A program made the position numbers and the translations under genes. DNA of 42,599 bases from Candidatus Enterococcus ferrettii (GTDB lineage: Bacteria; Bacillota; Bacilli; Lactobacillales; Enterococcaceae): contig NZ_JAFREL010000091.1 of the NCBI RefSeq assembly GCF_017377655.1, positions 1 to 42,599 on the forward strand. Reading direction: 5' to 3'. The notes beneath the pieces were generated by a model. It was not told the DNA's origin. It ran no database searches and saw only the letters and a program-made list of their open reading frames with translations. Below, piece by piece: positions 17,685 through 26,753 of the stretch. Each line of letters opens with the position of its first letter. Positions within the stretch are counted from its first letter, which is position 1.

Positions 17685-17721
17685 GAATAAGCTTAGATAT
17701 TTCAAATATCTAAGCTTATTC
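17685..17721. terminator. Perfect 16-bp inverted repeat, probable terminator
   Basis: GAATAAGCTTAGATAT (17685-17700) and ATATCTAAGCTTATTC (17706-17721) are exact reverse complements around TTCAA. The tail is CTTTAGG rather than a T run, so termination may be weak. It could also be a protein-binding palindrome. It separates the first epa segment from the ABC exporter segment. Confidence 0.6.
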
Positions 17722-17733
17722 CTTTAGGTAAAC

Positions 17734-17762
17734 TTGCTTTTAAACTTTGAATTCTGTAGAAT
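17734..17762 (+). promoter_or_regulatory. Promoter of the ABC exporter segment
   Basis: TTGCTT (17734-17739) and TAGAAT (17757-17762) are separated by 17 bases, with TG immediately before the -10. A 5' leader of about 75 bases would precede the permease gene. The site is just downstream of the 16-bp palindrome. Confidence 0.6.
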
Positions 17763-17844
17763 AATACCGTTAATCAACTTAATGATACTCGTTCAATTGT
17801 GTATCTAAATAAATAGAAAATCTAGTGTAATGAAGGGAAATACA

Positions 17845-18657
17845 ATGATTAAAGATTTGATTAGTTTCTTTAAAGAGATTTATAGTAACCGAGTACTCCT
17901 GAAACAATTTTCAGTGAATGATTTTAAGGCAAGATATGCTGGTTCAGCGTTTGGGATTTTTTGGGCCTTCGCTAACCCAATTGTTATGGTGTTAACCTAT
18001 TGGTTTGTTTTTGGAGTGGGTTTTAAAGCCGCGATGACAGATGGTAAGTATCCATTTATAGTTTTTCTTTTGACTGGATTAGTTCCTTGGCTTTACTTTT
18101 CTGAAGTATTAGGTGCTGCAACGAATGTTTTTCGCGAGTACAGTTATCTAGTAAAAAAAGTTGTATTTAACATTCGAATATTGCCAAGCGTAAAATTATT
18201 CTCCAATCTTTACATGCATGCTTTTTTTATTGTAATTGCTTTTATTGTGGCGATCTTTAATCAAGCAATGCCTAGTTTATATACTTTGCAAATTTTTTAT
18301 TATCTTTTCTGCATGATGATGTTTTTGACGGGTCTTACGTGGATTACTTCTTCCATTCAACCTTTTTTTCCAGATATCAATCAATTTATCGGAGTAATTA
18401 TGCAGGCCTTGATGTGGGGAACTCCCGTATTATGGAGCATTAACCAATTTCAGGCACATCCAACAATTCAATTTATTTTGAAATTGAATCCGATGTTCTA
18501 TGTTGTTCAAGGATATCGGGATGCCTTTTTTAGTGAACAATGGTTCTGGGAAAAACCTTTACTATCTGTTTACTTTTGGATAATTACTTTAATTTTATTA
18601 GTTATCGGCAGTGTGGTATTCAAACGCCTGAAACCACATTTTTCTGATGTATTATAA
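17845..18657 (+). CDS. epaL: Polysaccharide ABC transporter permease (Wzm/EpaL-like)
   Basis: This is the membrane half of an ABC-2 polysaccharide exporter that moves undecaprenyl-linked rhamnan across the membrane. The 270 residues contain six transmembrane helices and the family landmarks FKARYAGSAFGIFWAFANP near the N-terminus, GLVPWLYFSEV, the KKVVFNIRILP loop and LNPMFYVVQGYRD. The start is the ATG at 17845, with AAGGGA 6 bases upstream. An ATG at 17830 lacks a ribosome site. The ATPase gene follows after 13 bases with AAGGAG overlapping this stop. A segment-specific promoter precedes it. Confidence 0.9.
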   Translation: MIKDLISFFKEIYSNRVLLKQFSVNDFKARYAGSAFGIFWAFANPIVMVLTYWFVFGVGFKAAMTDGKYPFIVFLLTGLVPWLYFSEVLGAATNVFREYSYLVKKVVFNIRILPSVKLFSNLYMHAFFIVIAFIVAIFNQAMPSLYTLQIFYYLFCMMMFLTGLTWITSSIQPFFPDINQFIGVIMQALMWGTPVLWSINQFQAHPTIQFILKLNPMFYVVQGYRDAFFSEQWFWEKPLLSVYFWIITLILLVIGSVVFKRLKPHFSDVL

Positions 18658-18670
18658 GGAGATAAAACCT

Positions 18671-19876
18671 ATGACGGAAACAGTTATTCAAATAAAACAT
18701 TTAACCAAAAAGTACGATATGTATCAGAAACCCTCTGATCGTTTGAAAGAGGCTTTGAGTCCTAGTAGAAAGACCTACCATGAAGTATTTTATGCGTTAA
18801 ACGACGTAAATGTTGACGTAAAAAAAGGAGAAATGATTGGCTTTATTGGGGAGAACGGGTCTGGAAAATCTACTATTTTAAAAATAATCACTGGAGTACT
18901 GTCACCCTCTGATGGTGAGATTAACATCAAAGGAAATATCTCTGCGTTACTAGAATTAGGTTCAGGGTTTAATCCTGAATACAGTGGATATGAAAATATT
19001 TTTCTTAACGGAATGGTTCTAGGTTTCTCACGTGAAGAAATGGAAAGTAAAGTAGATGATATTATTAGCTTTGCTGATATTGGAGATCATTTATATCAAC
19101 CAGTAAAAACTTATTCAAGTGGGATGTTTGTTAGATTGGCTTTTGCTGTAGCGATAAATGTTGATCCAGATATTTTGATTGTTGACGAAGCGTTAGCTGT
19201 AGGGGATTTAGAGTTTCAGTTAAAGTGTATGGAGAAATTTACTGAGTTTCGTAATGCTGGAAAAACAGTTTTATTTGTATCTCATGACGTAAATGCAGTA
19301 CGTCGTTTTTGTGACCGCGTATACTGGTTAAAAGATGGTGTGATACGTGCTGAAGGCGATACAATGGAAATAACGGAAGAATACGAAAATTTTTTGAAGA
19401 AAAAGTCTTTGAAAAGTATTGATCGTGATGCGTCCTCTTCTGAAGAGTTTTCGGCGTATGATATTGTAGAGGTGAAATCTGCAGAATTGCTAAATGGAGA
19501 TCTGAATCCATTAGAAATTGTAGAGCAGGATAGTAAGGTAGTTGTCAAAGTAAAATATTATGTAAAAGATGATTCTATTAAGCGCCCCGTTCTAGGTGTA
19601 GCTATTCGCACGGTAGACAACCAATATGTTTGTGGTTTAAATACGCTATTAGATGAAGAAAATATTCCCTGGAAAAAGGGTGAGAATATTTATTATTTAG
19701 AGTATGAAAAGATGGCTTTGTTAGGTGGAGAATATTATTTTGATGTTGCTGTTTTTGAAGAAAATGCAACAGTCCCCTTGGTTTATAAAACACGTTACTT
19801 AACGATGTTTATTACAGGTAAATATGTGGGTGAAGGCATTGTTGTTTTAGATCACACATGGAAGGAAAGAATATAA
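18671..19876 (+). CDS. epaM: Polysaccharide ABC transporter ATPase with Wzt C-terminal domain (EpaM-like)
   Basis: This is the ATPase half of the rhamnan exporter, 401 residues. The nucleotide domain (about 1-245) has Walker A GENGSGKST, signature YSSGMFVRLAFA, Walker B ILIVDEALAVGD and switch FVSHD. Residues about 265-400 form a beta-rich domain (KVVVKVKYYVKDD, GVAIRTVDNQYVCG, GGEYYFDVAVFE) like the Wzt carbohydrate-binding domain that recognises a capped glycan end. The ATG at 18671 follows AAGGAG by 9 bases; an upstream ATG at 18647 lies inside epaL and has no ribosome site. The next protein carries a methyltransferase domain, which would fit a terminal modification read by this tail. Confidence 0.92.
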   Translation: MTETVIQIKHLTKKYDMYQKPSDRLKEALSPSRKTYHEVFYALNDVNVDVKKGEMIGFIGENGSGKSTILKIITGVLSPSDGEINIKGNISALLELGSGFNPEYSGYENIFLNGMVLGFSREEMESKVDDIISFADIGDHLYQPVKTYSSGMFVRLAFAVAINVDPDILIVDEALAVGDLEFQLKCMEKFTEFRNAGKTVLFVSHDVNAVRRFCDRVYWLKDGVIRAEGDTMEITEEYENFLKKKSLKSIDRDASSSEEFSAYDIVEVKSAELLNGDLNPLEIVEQDSKVVVKVKYYVKDDSIKRPVLGVAIRTVDNQYVCGLNTLLDEENIPWKKGENIYYLEYEKMALLGGEYYFDVAVFEENATVPLVYKTRYLTMFITGKYVGEGIVVLDHTWKERI

Positions 19877-19878
19877 CC

Positions 19879-22800
19879 ATGAAATATGATTTTGATCTAT
19901 CTCTCGATGAGCAGACCAGTGTAGGGAAAATAATCAGCCAGATAAATGAAAACAGTCGCGTTCTAGAATTTGGACCTGGTAATGGTCGAATGACAAATTA
20001 TTTAATTCATGAAAAAAAATGCGAAGTATCAATTGTAGAATTTGATACAGTCTTATACGATCATGTAATGAGTGTTGCTCAAAATGGTTTTTTGGGTAAC
20101 ATTGAGGAATACAAATGGGTAGATTATTTTGCAGGGCAAAAATTCGACTACATTATTTTTGCGGATGTCCTAGAACACCTGACGAATTCTGAAGAAGCAT
20201 TACGTCAAGCACGGCATTTTTTGGCTAAAGATGGGGAAATCTTGATTACTTTTCCTAATATTGCTCATAATTCTGTTCTTATTGATTTGTTTAATAACAA
20301 ATTGGATTGGAAACAATATGGTCTGTTAGATAGGACACACAACAGCTTTTATACACAAAACGGTTTTTACGATTTATTTAACCGATTGGATTTACATGTG
20401 AGAAGGGAAGACTATACCTATGCTCAAGTAGGACAAAATGAAATTGAGACATCCTATGATCAATTGCCAACACCAGTGCGCTATTCATTTAAGAACCGTC
20501 CTTTTGGCGAAGTATATCAGTATTTTTTTGTCTTGAGAAAAGAAGCAGTTCCTGTCCCTGAACGCAAGATTCCTGCTAATTCAAATTACAATAAACAAAT
20601 CCAATTAGCTTATTTAATTGCAGACTCTTTTGAAATGGAGCCTTTTATATTAAATAATAGCAATGGAGAAAACAAAATAACTACTCATAAGGCGCCTGAG
20701 GCTACAGAAAGTCTTAGAATTGTTATTGGAAGACTTCCAGCGAATGTAAAATTATCGGTTGTTTGCGAAAATCGATTGTTGACCATCAAGGAAACAAATG
20801 CCAATTGGTTCAAGGATGATATTTTTATGTTTAATCATATCTCGGAAGAACCATACATCACTGTTTCAGGTGAAGACATTGCTGGTAAAGAATATACTCT
20901 ATCAGTAGAAGTTATTGATGAAGAGCAAGGCTCATCAGTAGATCAAGAATTATTCAATGATTTGTACGAAACTAAAAAGATACAGCGATTACTTAATCTT
21001 AAGTTGACTTACTATAATGAGTTTGAATATCAACTGTCACGAATTCCTTATAAAAGGCCGGAAGAATATCTACAAGATCTTCGTATAAACATCGAAACCG
21101 TGGAAAACAATGAAATAGATAAACAGGTCATTATCAAGGGGTGGGGATTCTCGCTAAGCGATCAAAAGCAGTTAGAATTTTTATTGGCTGATAAGACTAA
21201 TGATTATCAAGTAACTCGTTTATTAAGACCGGATGTAAATGAGACCTTTACCCTTCCGTTAGAGGAAAAGTATGGTTTTATCTTGACAATTGAAAACCTG
21301 CAAATTGAAGATGAAATTAACTTATTGTTAGTATCTGCCAATTATGAAGTATTTCCAGTAGTCGTGAGCATGCCTAAAGAAACTAGTACACCATTTATAA
21401 AAAAGGTACGTCGTATTTTAGGTTCAGTAAAACGTGAAGGTGTATCACAAGCTTATAAGAATTATCAATATCGAAAATCAATCAGTGCAAATTATGAAGC
21501 ATGGATTGAGAAAGATGAAGTTGATTTCAAGGAAAGACTATTGCAAGAAACACAGCAGTTAGATTTTGAACCCAAAATATCTTTAGTTGTTCCTGTTTAT
21601 AACGTAGATGAGAAATGGTTACGTGCCTGTGTAGGCTCATTGACTAATCAAATTTATAAAAACTGGGAGCTTTGTTTAGCAGACGATGCTTCTCCTAAAG
21701 CACATATCAAACCACTTCTACAAGAGTTAAGTGCTGCTGATGAAAGAATTAAGGTCGTTTTTCGTGAGCAGAATGGGCATATCTCTGAAGCAACGAACTC
21801 AGCAATAGAAGTAGCAACTGGAGAATACATCGGATTTTTAGATAATGATGATATTTTATCTGAAACGGCTCTTTTAGAGGTAGTTAAGGCAATTAATGAG
21901 GACTCCAACGTTGACTTCATCTATACAGATGAAGATAAATTATCGATGAGTGGTAAACGTTTTGACCCATTCTTTAAATCTAATTGGAACGAAACCTTAC
22001 TTCTGGGGCATAATTACATTACCCATTTTGTAGTAGTTAAGCGCGCAATCGTTGAAAAGGTTGGCGGGTTACGTACAGAGTTTAATGGTAGCCAAGATTA
22101 TGACTTTGTTCTTCGAGCTACAGAAGCAGCACAAAAAATTCATCATATTCCTAGAATTTTGTATCATTGGAGAACAATTGAAACCTCAGTAGCTATGGAT
22201 CCTCAGAGTAAAGAATACGCTTATATTGCTGGTCAAAAAGCAATTGAAGCTGCTTTGGAGCGTCGTAGCTTGGCAGGCCAAGTGTCTATGACGAAAAATT
22301 ATGGTGCTTATAAGGTTGACTTTACTTATCAAAAAAATGGAAAAGTAACAATTGTATACACGAAGCCCCTGAAAGAAAAGAAAGTACTTATTAATTTACT
22401 GGAAATGACAAGTTGGCAAGATTACGAAGTATTGCTTTTTAAGGAAAATAAGCTTGCGATAGAGGACGAGCATATCCGATATGTGGATGCTAAAAACGTA
22501 AACGAGCTTGCTGAAGCTGCCTTAGGTGAATATATAGTGTTTATGGCACCGGATGAGTATCCATCCTCAAAAAATTGGTTAAATGAAGCTATGAATTTTA
22601 TTCGTTTACCTGAAATAGGACTTGTTTCAGGTAAAGTTATCAGTACTCAGGACGCGATATTGAATTGTGGGGTACTCATTAAGCCGAATGAGCAAACGAT
22701 TTACTATGAACAGCAAGGGTTATCCAACAAAACAATTGGAACATATTTCCGTCCGACATTGCCTAGAGAAATTTATACTACTACTGAAGATTGTCTGATC

Positions 22801-23061
22801 ATTGCTAAAAGTGACTTTCAGCAACTTAACGGTTTTGACCTAACATTAAGTGATCAAATTCTAGGAGTAGACTTAAGTATTAGGGTACACCAAGAATTAA
22901 AACGAAAACATATTTTTGACCCATATTTTGAAGTGATCTGTGAACAGACTGTACGTTTCTCTTTACCTAAGGGCGTCTTTGCAGAGTTAGAGTCTAAGCA
23001 TTCTATGAATGTTTTAGAAGATCCTTATCTTAATAGTAACCAATTTAGTATAGGAGGATAG
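19879..23061 (+). CDS. Methyltransferase-GT2 fusion protein (EpaN-like)
   Basis: This is a 1060-residue multidomain cytosolic protein. Residues about 1-240 form a SAM methyltransferase (VLEFGPGNGRM near 28 and ADVLEHL near 95). Residues about 250-540 are beta-rich and not recognised. A GT2 domain starts near 565 (PKISLVVPVYNV) with LADDAS, FLDNDD near 652, YTDEDKLS and GSQDYDFVLRATE. From about 819 a second GT2-like region is degenerate and lacks a clear DxD. The start is the ATG at 19879 with AAGGAAAG upstream; an ATG at 19858 overlaps epaM and lacks a site. It could add and methylate a chain-terminal sugar, coupling length to export through the Wzt tail (inference). Confidence 0.85.
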   Translation: MKYDFDLSLDEQTSVGKIISQINENSRVLEFGPGNGRMTNYLIHEKKCEVSIVEFDTVLYDHVMSVAQNGFLGNIEEYKWVDYFAGQKFDYIIFADVLEHLTNSEEALRQARHFLAKDGEILITFPNIAHNSVLIDLFNNKLDWKQYGLLDRTHNSFYTQNGFYDLFNRLDLHVRREDYTYAQVGQNEIETSYDQLPTPVRYSFKNRPFGEVYQYFFVLRKEAVPVPERKIPANSNYNKQIQLAYLIADSFEMEPFILNNSNGENKITTHKAPEATESLRIVIGRLPANVKLSVVCENRLLTIKETNANWFKDDIFMFNHISEEPYITVSGEDIAGKEYTLSVEVIDEEQGSSVDQELFNDLYETKKIQRLLNLKLTYYNEFEYQLSRIPYKRPEEYLQDLRINIETVENNEIDKQVIIKGWGFSLSDQKQLEFLLADKTNDYQVTRLLRPDVNETFTLPLEEKYGFILTIENLQIEDEINLLLVSANYEVFPVVVSMPKETSTPFIKKVRRILGSVKREGVSQAYKNYQYRKSISANYEAWIEKDEVDFKERLLQETQQLDFEPKISLVVPVYNVDEKWLRACVGSLTNQIYKNWELCLADDASPKAHIKPLLQELSAADERIKVVFREQNGHISEATNSAIEVATGEYIGFLDNDDILSETALLEVVKAINEDSNVDFIYTDEDKLSMSGKRFDPFFKSNWNETLLLGHNYITHFVVVKRAIVEKVGGLRTEFNGSQDYDFVLRATEAAQKIHHIPRILYHWRTIETSVAMDPQSKEYAYIAGQKAIEAALERRSLAGQVSMTKNYGAYKVDFTYQKNGKVTIVYTKPLKEKKVLINLLEMTSWQDYEVLLFKENKLAIEDEHIRYVDAKNVNELAEAALGEYIVFMAPDEYPSSKNWLNEAMNFIRLPEIGLVSGKVISTQDAILNCGVLIKPNEQTIYYEQQGLSNKTIGTYFRPTLPREIYTTTEDCLIIAKSDFQQLNGFDLTLSDQILGVDLSIRVHQELKRKHIFDPYFEVICEQTVRFSLPKGVFAELESKHSMNVLEDPYLNSNQFSIGG

Positions 23062-23063
23062 AT

Positions 23064-25226
23064 ATGTCAGAAAATAAAATTCTTGTCTGTATAGATAGCA
23101 GTGAATATCTTCCAAATCAAAAGAAAACGATTATTAAAGGTTGGACACTTGAAGAAAAGAATAAAGCTGTTCCTGAAATCCATATTGATTCAGAGAACGT
23201 TATTGAGTACTCTTCAAGTTTTCATGTTCGATCTGATGTAGCGGCAGCTCATAAAACAAGTGCAACTTTGCAGATGGGTTTCTTATTAGAGATAATGGTT
23301 AAGGATCAAAATCAAAAGATTCCGGTTATATTTTCAGCAGACAAGACTAGTGTAACTGAAATGATTGATCCTAAGATAAACTTAGGTAGTAATGTCGGCC
23401 AAACCAACCAAATCCAGTCTTTTTATAGAAAAGCCCGAAAAGGATTAGGATATTTAAAACGTAATGGAATAAAAAGCACTTTGAGAAGAGTAAAACTTGA
23501 ACAAAGTAAACAAAGTGATGAGAGCTATCAACAATGGATTAATGAACATGAGCAATGGGACCAATCATTAATTGAAAAAGAAATCTCAGCATTTAACTAC
23601 AATCCGCTTATTTCTATCCTGATGCCTGTTTACAACGTAGAAGAAAAATGGTTAATTAAGTGTATTGAATCTGTTCAAAGTCAATTCTACTCAAATTGGG
23701 AACTATGTATTGCAGATGATTGTTCTACGGATGCCACTGTGCGACCATTGTTAGAAAAGTTTCGAGAGTCTGATAACAGAATTAAAATAGTTTATCGTAA
23801 AGAAAATGGACATATTTCCCGGGCGACAAATTCAGCTTTAGAAATCGCTGCAGGAGACTTTATTGCATTACTTGATAACGATGACGAACTCTCTCCTATT
23901 GCGTTGTATGAGGTTGCTAAGTGCTTAAACGGCAACCCTGACATAGACTTGATCTATAGTGATGAAGATAAGATTGATATGAGCGGCAAACGATTTGATC
24001 CAGCATTTAAACCAGATTGGTCACCAGATTTACTGCTAGGAACCAATTACATTTCTCATTTGGGTGTATATCGTCGTTCCATCATGAACGAGATTGGTGG
24101 GTTTCGAGTCGGTTATGAAGGATCACAGGATTATGATTTAGTCCTACGTTTTACTGAAAAAACTACGGCTGAAAGAATTGTTCACATTCCGGAAGTATTA
24201 TACTATTGGCGGATACTGCCAAGTTCTACAGCAGCTGATCAATCAACGAAAAGCTATGCTTTTGATGCGGGGCTGAAGGCCGTACAAGATGCAATCAAAC
24301 GTAGAAAAATTAAGGCAGAGGTAACTCATGCTGCTGGTAACGGATTGTACGATGTAAATTATGCTGTTTTAAAAGAAGAAATGGTTAGTGTAATTATACC
24401 GACTAGAAATGGTTATGATGATGTTAAGCGATGCGTAGACTCCATAATTGCTAAAACAACATATCCAAATTATGAGATAATCATTGCTGATAACGGAAGC
24501 GACCAGCCTGAAATGCAAGAGCTGTATGATAACTACAAAATACTACTAAATGATCGTTTCACAGTTGAATCAATAGATATTCCATTCAATTACTCTCGTA
24601 TTAATAACTTAGCAGCTAAGAAAGCGGATGGAAAATACTTACTTTTCTTGAATAATGATACAGAAGTGATTACACCAGAATGGATGACTAAAATGGTATC
24701 CTTCGCACAGTTTGAACGAATTGGCTGTGTGGGTGCAAAGCTTTATTATCCTAACAATACGATTCAACACGCAGGAGTAATTTTAGGTATGGGTGGTGCT
24801 GCTGGTCACGGCCATCATACTTTTCCTAGAGGTGATTTTGGATATTTTGGGAAGCTTGAGATCAATGTGGATTACTTAGCTGTAACTGCTGCGTGTATGA
24901 TGATTAAGGCTAAGGACTTTTCAGAGCTGGGTGGTTTTGATGAAGAATTGACTGTAGCTTTTAATGATGTTGATTTATGCCTACGTGAGTATGAAAAAGG
25001 ACATAACAATATATGGTTGCACGGAGCAGAGTTATACCATTTCGAGTCTCAATCTAGAGGATATGAAAATACTCCTGAAAAGCTAGAACGTTTTAAAAAG
25101 GAAACAGCTTATATGGAAAAAACTTGGTCCAAATATATTAAGAATGATCCTTACTATAATCCTAATTTAACTAGGAGCGGTGGAGACTTTTCGGTCAGAA
25201 CAATTACTGAAAAAGCAGTCAACTAG
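23064..25226 (+). CDS. Tandem GT2 glycosyltransferase (EpaO-like)
   Basis: This is a 720-residue protein with a short N-terminal beta region (about 1-110), a linker and two GT2 domains. The first starts near 181 (ISILMPVYNVEEKW) with IADDCSTD, LLDNDDE near 269 and YSDEDKIDMSG. The second starts near 441 (VSVIIPTRNG) with ADNGSD, FLNNDTEV near 527 and AFNDVDLCLREYEKG. Both look catalytically complete, so it could add two residues or alternate linkages in a rhamnan repeat. The first GT2 is clearly related to the GT2 domain of the preceding gene (shared YNV-EKWL, GKRFDP, GSQDYD). AGGAGG overlaps the upstream stop. The stop lies in the loop of a terminator. Confidence 0.87.
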   Translation: MSENKILVCIDSSEYLPNQKKTIIKGWTLEEKNKAVPEIHIDSENVIEYSSSFHVRSDVAAAHKTSATLQMGFLLEIMVKDQNQKIPVIFSADKTSVTEMIDPKINLGSNVGQTNQIQSFYRKARKGLGYLKRNGIKSTLRRVKLEQSKQSDESYQQWINEHEQWDQSLIEKEISAFNYNPLISILMPVYNVEEKWLIKCIESVQSQFYSNWELCIADDCSTDATVRPLLEKFRESDNRIKIVYRKENGHISRATNSALEIAAGDFIALLDNDDELSPIALYEVAKCLNGNPDIDLIYSDEDKIDMSGKRFDPAFKPDWSPDLLLGTNYISHLGVYRRSIMNEIGGFRVGYEGSQDYDLVLRFTEKTTAERIVHIPEVLYYWRILPSSTAADQSTKSYAFDAGLKAVQDAIKRRKIKAEVTHAAGNGLYDVNYAVLKEEMVSVIIPTRNGYDDVKRCVDSIIAKTTYPNYEIIIADNGSDQPEMQELYDNYKILLNDRFTVESIDIPFNYSRINNLAAKKADGKYLLFLNNDTEVITPEWMTKMVSFAQFERIGCVGAKLYYPNNTIQHAGVILGMGGAAGHGHHTFPRGDFGYFGKLEINVDYLAVTAACMMIKAKDFSELGGFDEELTVAFNDVDLCLREYEKGHNNIWLHGAELYHFESQSRGYENTPEKLERFKKETAYMEKTWSKYIKNDPYYNPNLTRSGGDFSVRTITEKAVN

Positions 25227-25241
25227 ACTGCTTTTTCAAAT
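25209..25241 (+). terminator. Rho-independent terminator closing the conserved epa segment
   Basis: GAAAAAGCAGTC (25209-25220) and GACTGCTTTTTC (25226-25237) form a perfect 12-bp stem with a 5-base loop, and the 3' arm contains TTTTT. The stop codon of the tandem GT2 gene is at the loop edge. Confidence 0.8.
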
Positions 25242-25299
25242 ACTGTTTCTTTCATTTTTATTACTTTTTTTGAGTTTTCTATTTTTTTAGCTATGACTA

Positions 25300-25308
25300 T
25301 GGTAAGAT
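25300..25308 (+). promoter_or_regulatory. Extended -10 promoter of the variable segment
   Basis: TGGTAAGAT is a TGn extended -10. A TTGAGT further upstream (25270-25275) is too far for this -10 but would pair with TATGAC at 25292-25297 (16 bases). The site follows the terminator and precedes the EpaR-like gene by 41 bases. Confidence 0.5.
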
Positions 25309-25349
25309 GTAAAATGGATTATTCTGGAGAGTAGGAGTGTAGTTTACAT

Positions 25350-26741
25350 ATGAATAAGAGTGGCGAATGGGGAATGGCGCGTCGGGTGTTCATAATCGTG
25401 TTGGACGTTTTAGTATATAATTTGTCTATTTATGCAAGTTTTTGGTTTAAGTTTGGTGGAGAGATACCGTTGAGAAATTTTCAGACATTTGAGAATTCTG
25501 CAGTATTTATCTCGATGTTTTTCATCTTGCTAAATATGCTGTTGGGAACATACATATTTTATAATCGTATTAGTAGTGATATTATTTTCGTTACGGTTAT
25601 CGGACAGATTTTGATGTCCCTGATTATAATGATTATTACCTTTGCTGGACGATGGTTTGCTTTTCCTAGATCAGTTATTTTTTATTCCTTTTTGATAGGA
25701 ATAATTTTGTTAAGCATCTATCGAATAGCTGTTTATAAACTTTATATGAGATTAGGCTCAGATAAAAAAGTCGTTATTATAGGGCAAGAAAAAGATGTAG
25801 CTCCAGCTGTGCAAAACTTTAGTACACATAAAAATAATAAGCATAAAGTAAGTGCTGTGATTATCGGAAATTGCTATGAAAATCTAGTTAAGTTGATTGA
25901 TGAGACTGACATAGTTTATCTAGCTTCAAAATTAGAAGAAGCCGAGAAAATAAAAATCTATCAGTTAGTTACCCGAAAAGATAAGAAGCTGTTTTTAAAT
26001 ACAACCTTCGAAAATCTAATTACTATCAATGCTAACATTATGAATTTTGAGGATGAAAGTATTATTGAGTCAACGGGCTTCACTATCCAACCGGAGGATG
26101 CGTTATTCAAAAGGATTTTTGATATTGTAGTATCCTTAGTTTTGTTGGTAATTACTTCACCATTCATGTTGCTGACTGCAATTTTGGTTAAAGCGACTTC
26201 GCCAGGGCCAATTATCTATAAACAAGTTCGAATCACAAAGGGACAAAGGGAATTTCCAATTTACAAATTCCGATCGATGTCAGCTATGGCTGAAGCAAAA
26301 TCTGGACCGGTGCTGGCTAAGAGTAATGACGTTCGAGTCACTCCAGTGGGGAAATTTATACGGGCAGTTCGTTTTGATGAACTACCACAATTAGTTAACG
26401 TTTTAAAAGGAGACATGTCCATTATTGGTCCACGGCCTGAACGACCGTACTTTGTAGATCAGTTTAATGAAGAAAATCCTTATTATTACTTGAGACATAA
26501 TGTTCGTGCGGGTATCACTGGATATGCCCAAGTTTATGGTAAGTATGTTTCTGATTATAATAGCAAGTTGAAGTTTGATTTGTTGTATATAAAGAAGTAT
26601 TCCTTGCTATTAGATATGAAGATTTTACTTCAGACGATTAAGATATTGTTTGACAAGGTTTCTTCGCAAGGGTTAGAAGAAGAAATGATTTCTAAAAATT
26701 TGAAATCTATAAACTTCTCACAAAAAAGAATTTATCGGTAA
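25350..26741 (+). CDS. epaR: Undecaprenyl-phosphate sugar-1-phosphate transferase (EpaR-like)
   Basis: This is a polyprenyl-phosphate hexose-1-P transferase, which loads the first sugar of a repeat unit on undecaprenyl phosphate. Its 463 residues have four or five N-terminal helices, a central CoA-binding-like domain (VVIIGQEKD) and a C-terminal catalytic domain from about 252 (FKRIFDIVVSLVLL, PGPIIYKQVR, YKFRSM, RFDELPQL, KGDMSIIGPRPERP). In E. faecalis EpaR is described as a UDP-galactose or UDP-glucose type enzyme. Here it would prime the variable chain, separately from the GlcNAc-1-P transferase at 7315. AGGAG is 12 bases from the ATG, a long spacing; an ATG at codon 9 is an alternative start. 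Confidence 0.88.
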   Translation: MNKSGEWGMARRVFIIVLDVLVYNLSIYASFWFKFGGEIPLRNFQTFENSAVFISMFFILLNMLLGTYIFYNRISSDIIFVTVIGQILMSLIIMIITFAGRWFAFPRSVIFYSFLIGIILLSIYRIAVYKLYMRLGSDKKVVIIGQEKDVAPAVQNFSTHKNNKHKVSAVIIGNCYENLVKLIDETDIVYLASKLEEAEKIKIYQLVTRKDKKLFLNTTFENLITINANIMNFEDESIIESTGFTIQPEDALFKRIFDIVVSLVLLVITSPFMLLTAILVKATSPGPIIYKQVRITKGQREFPIYKFRSMSAMAEAKSGPVLAKSNDVRVTPVGKFIRAVRFDELPQLVNVLKGDMSIIGPRPERPYFVDQFNEENPYYYLRHNVRAGITGYAQVYGKYVSDYNSKLKFDLLYIKKYSLLLDMKILLQTIKILFDKVSSQGLEEEMISKNLKSINFSQKRIYR

Positions 26742-26753
26742 GCGAGGTATAAC

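Noticed and set aside
18647..18670. Longer N-terminus for the ABC ATPase from ATG 18647
   Set aside because: It overlaps the permease gene and lacks a ribosome site, whereas AAGGAG is well placed for ATG 18671.
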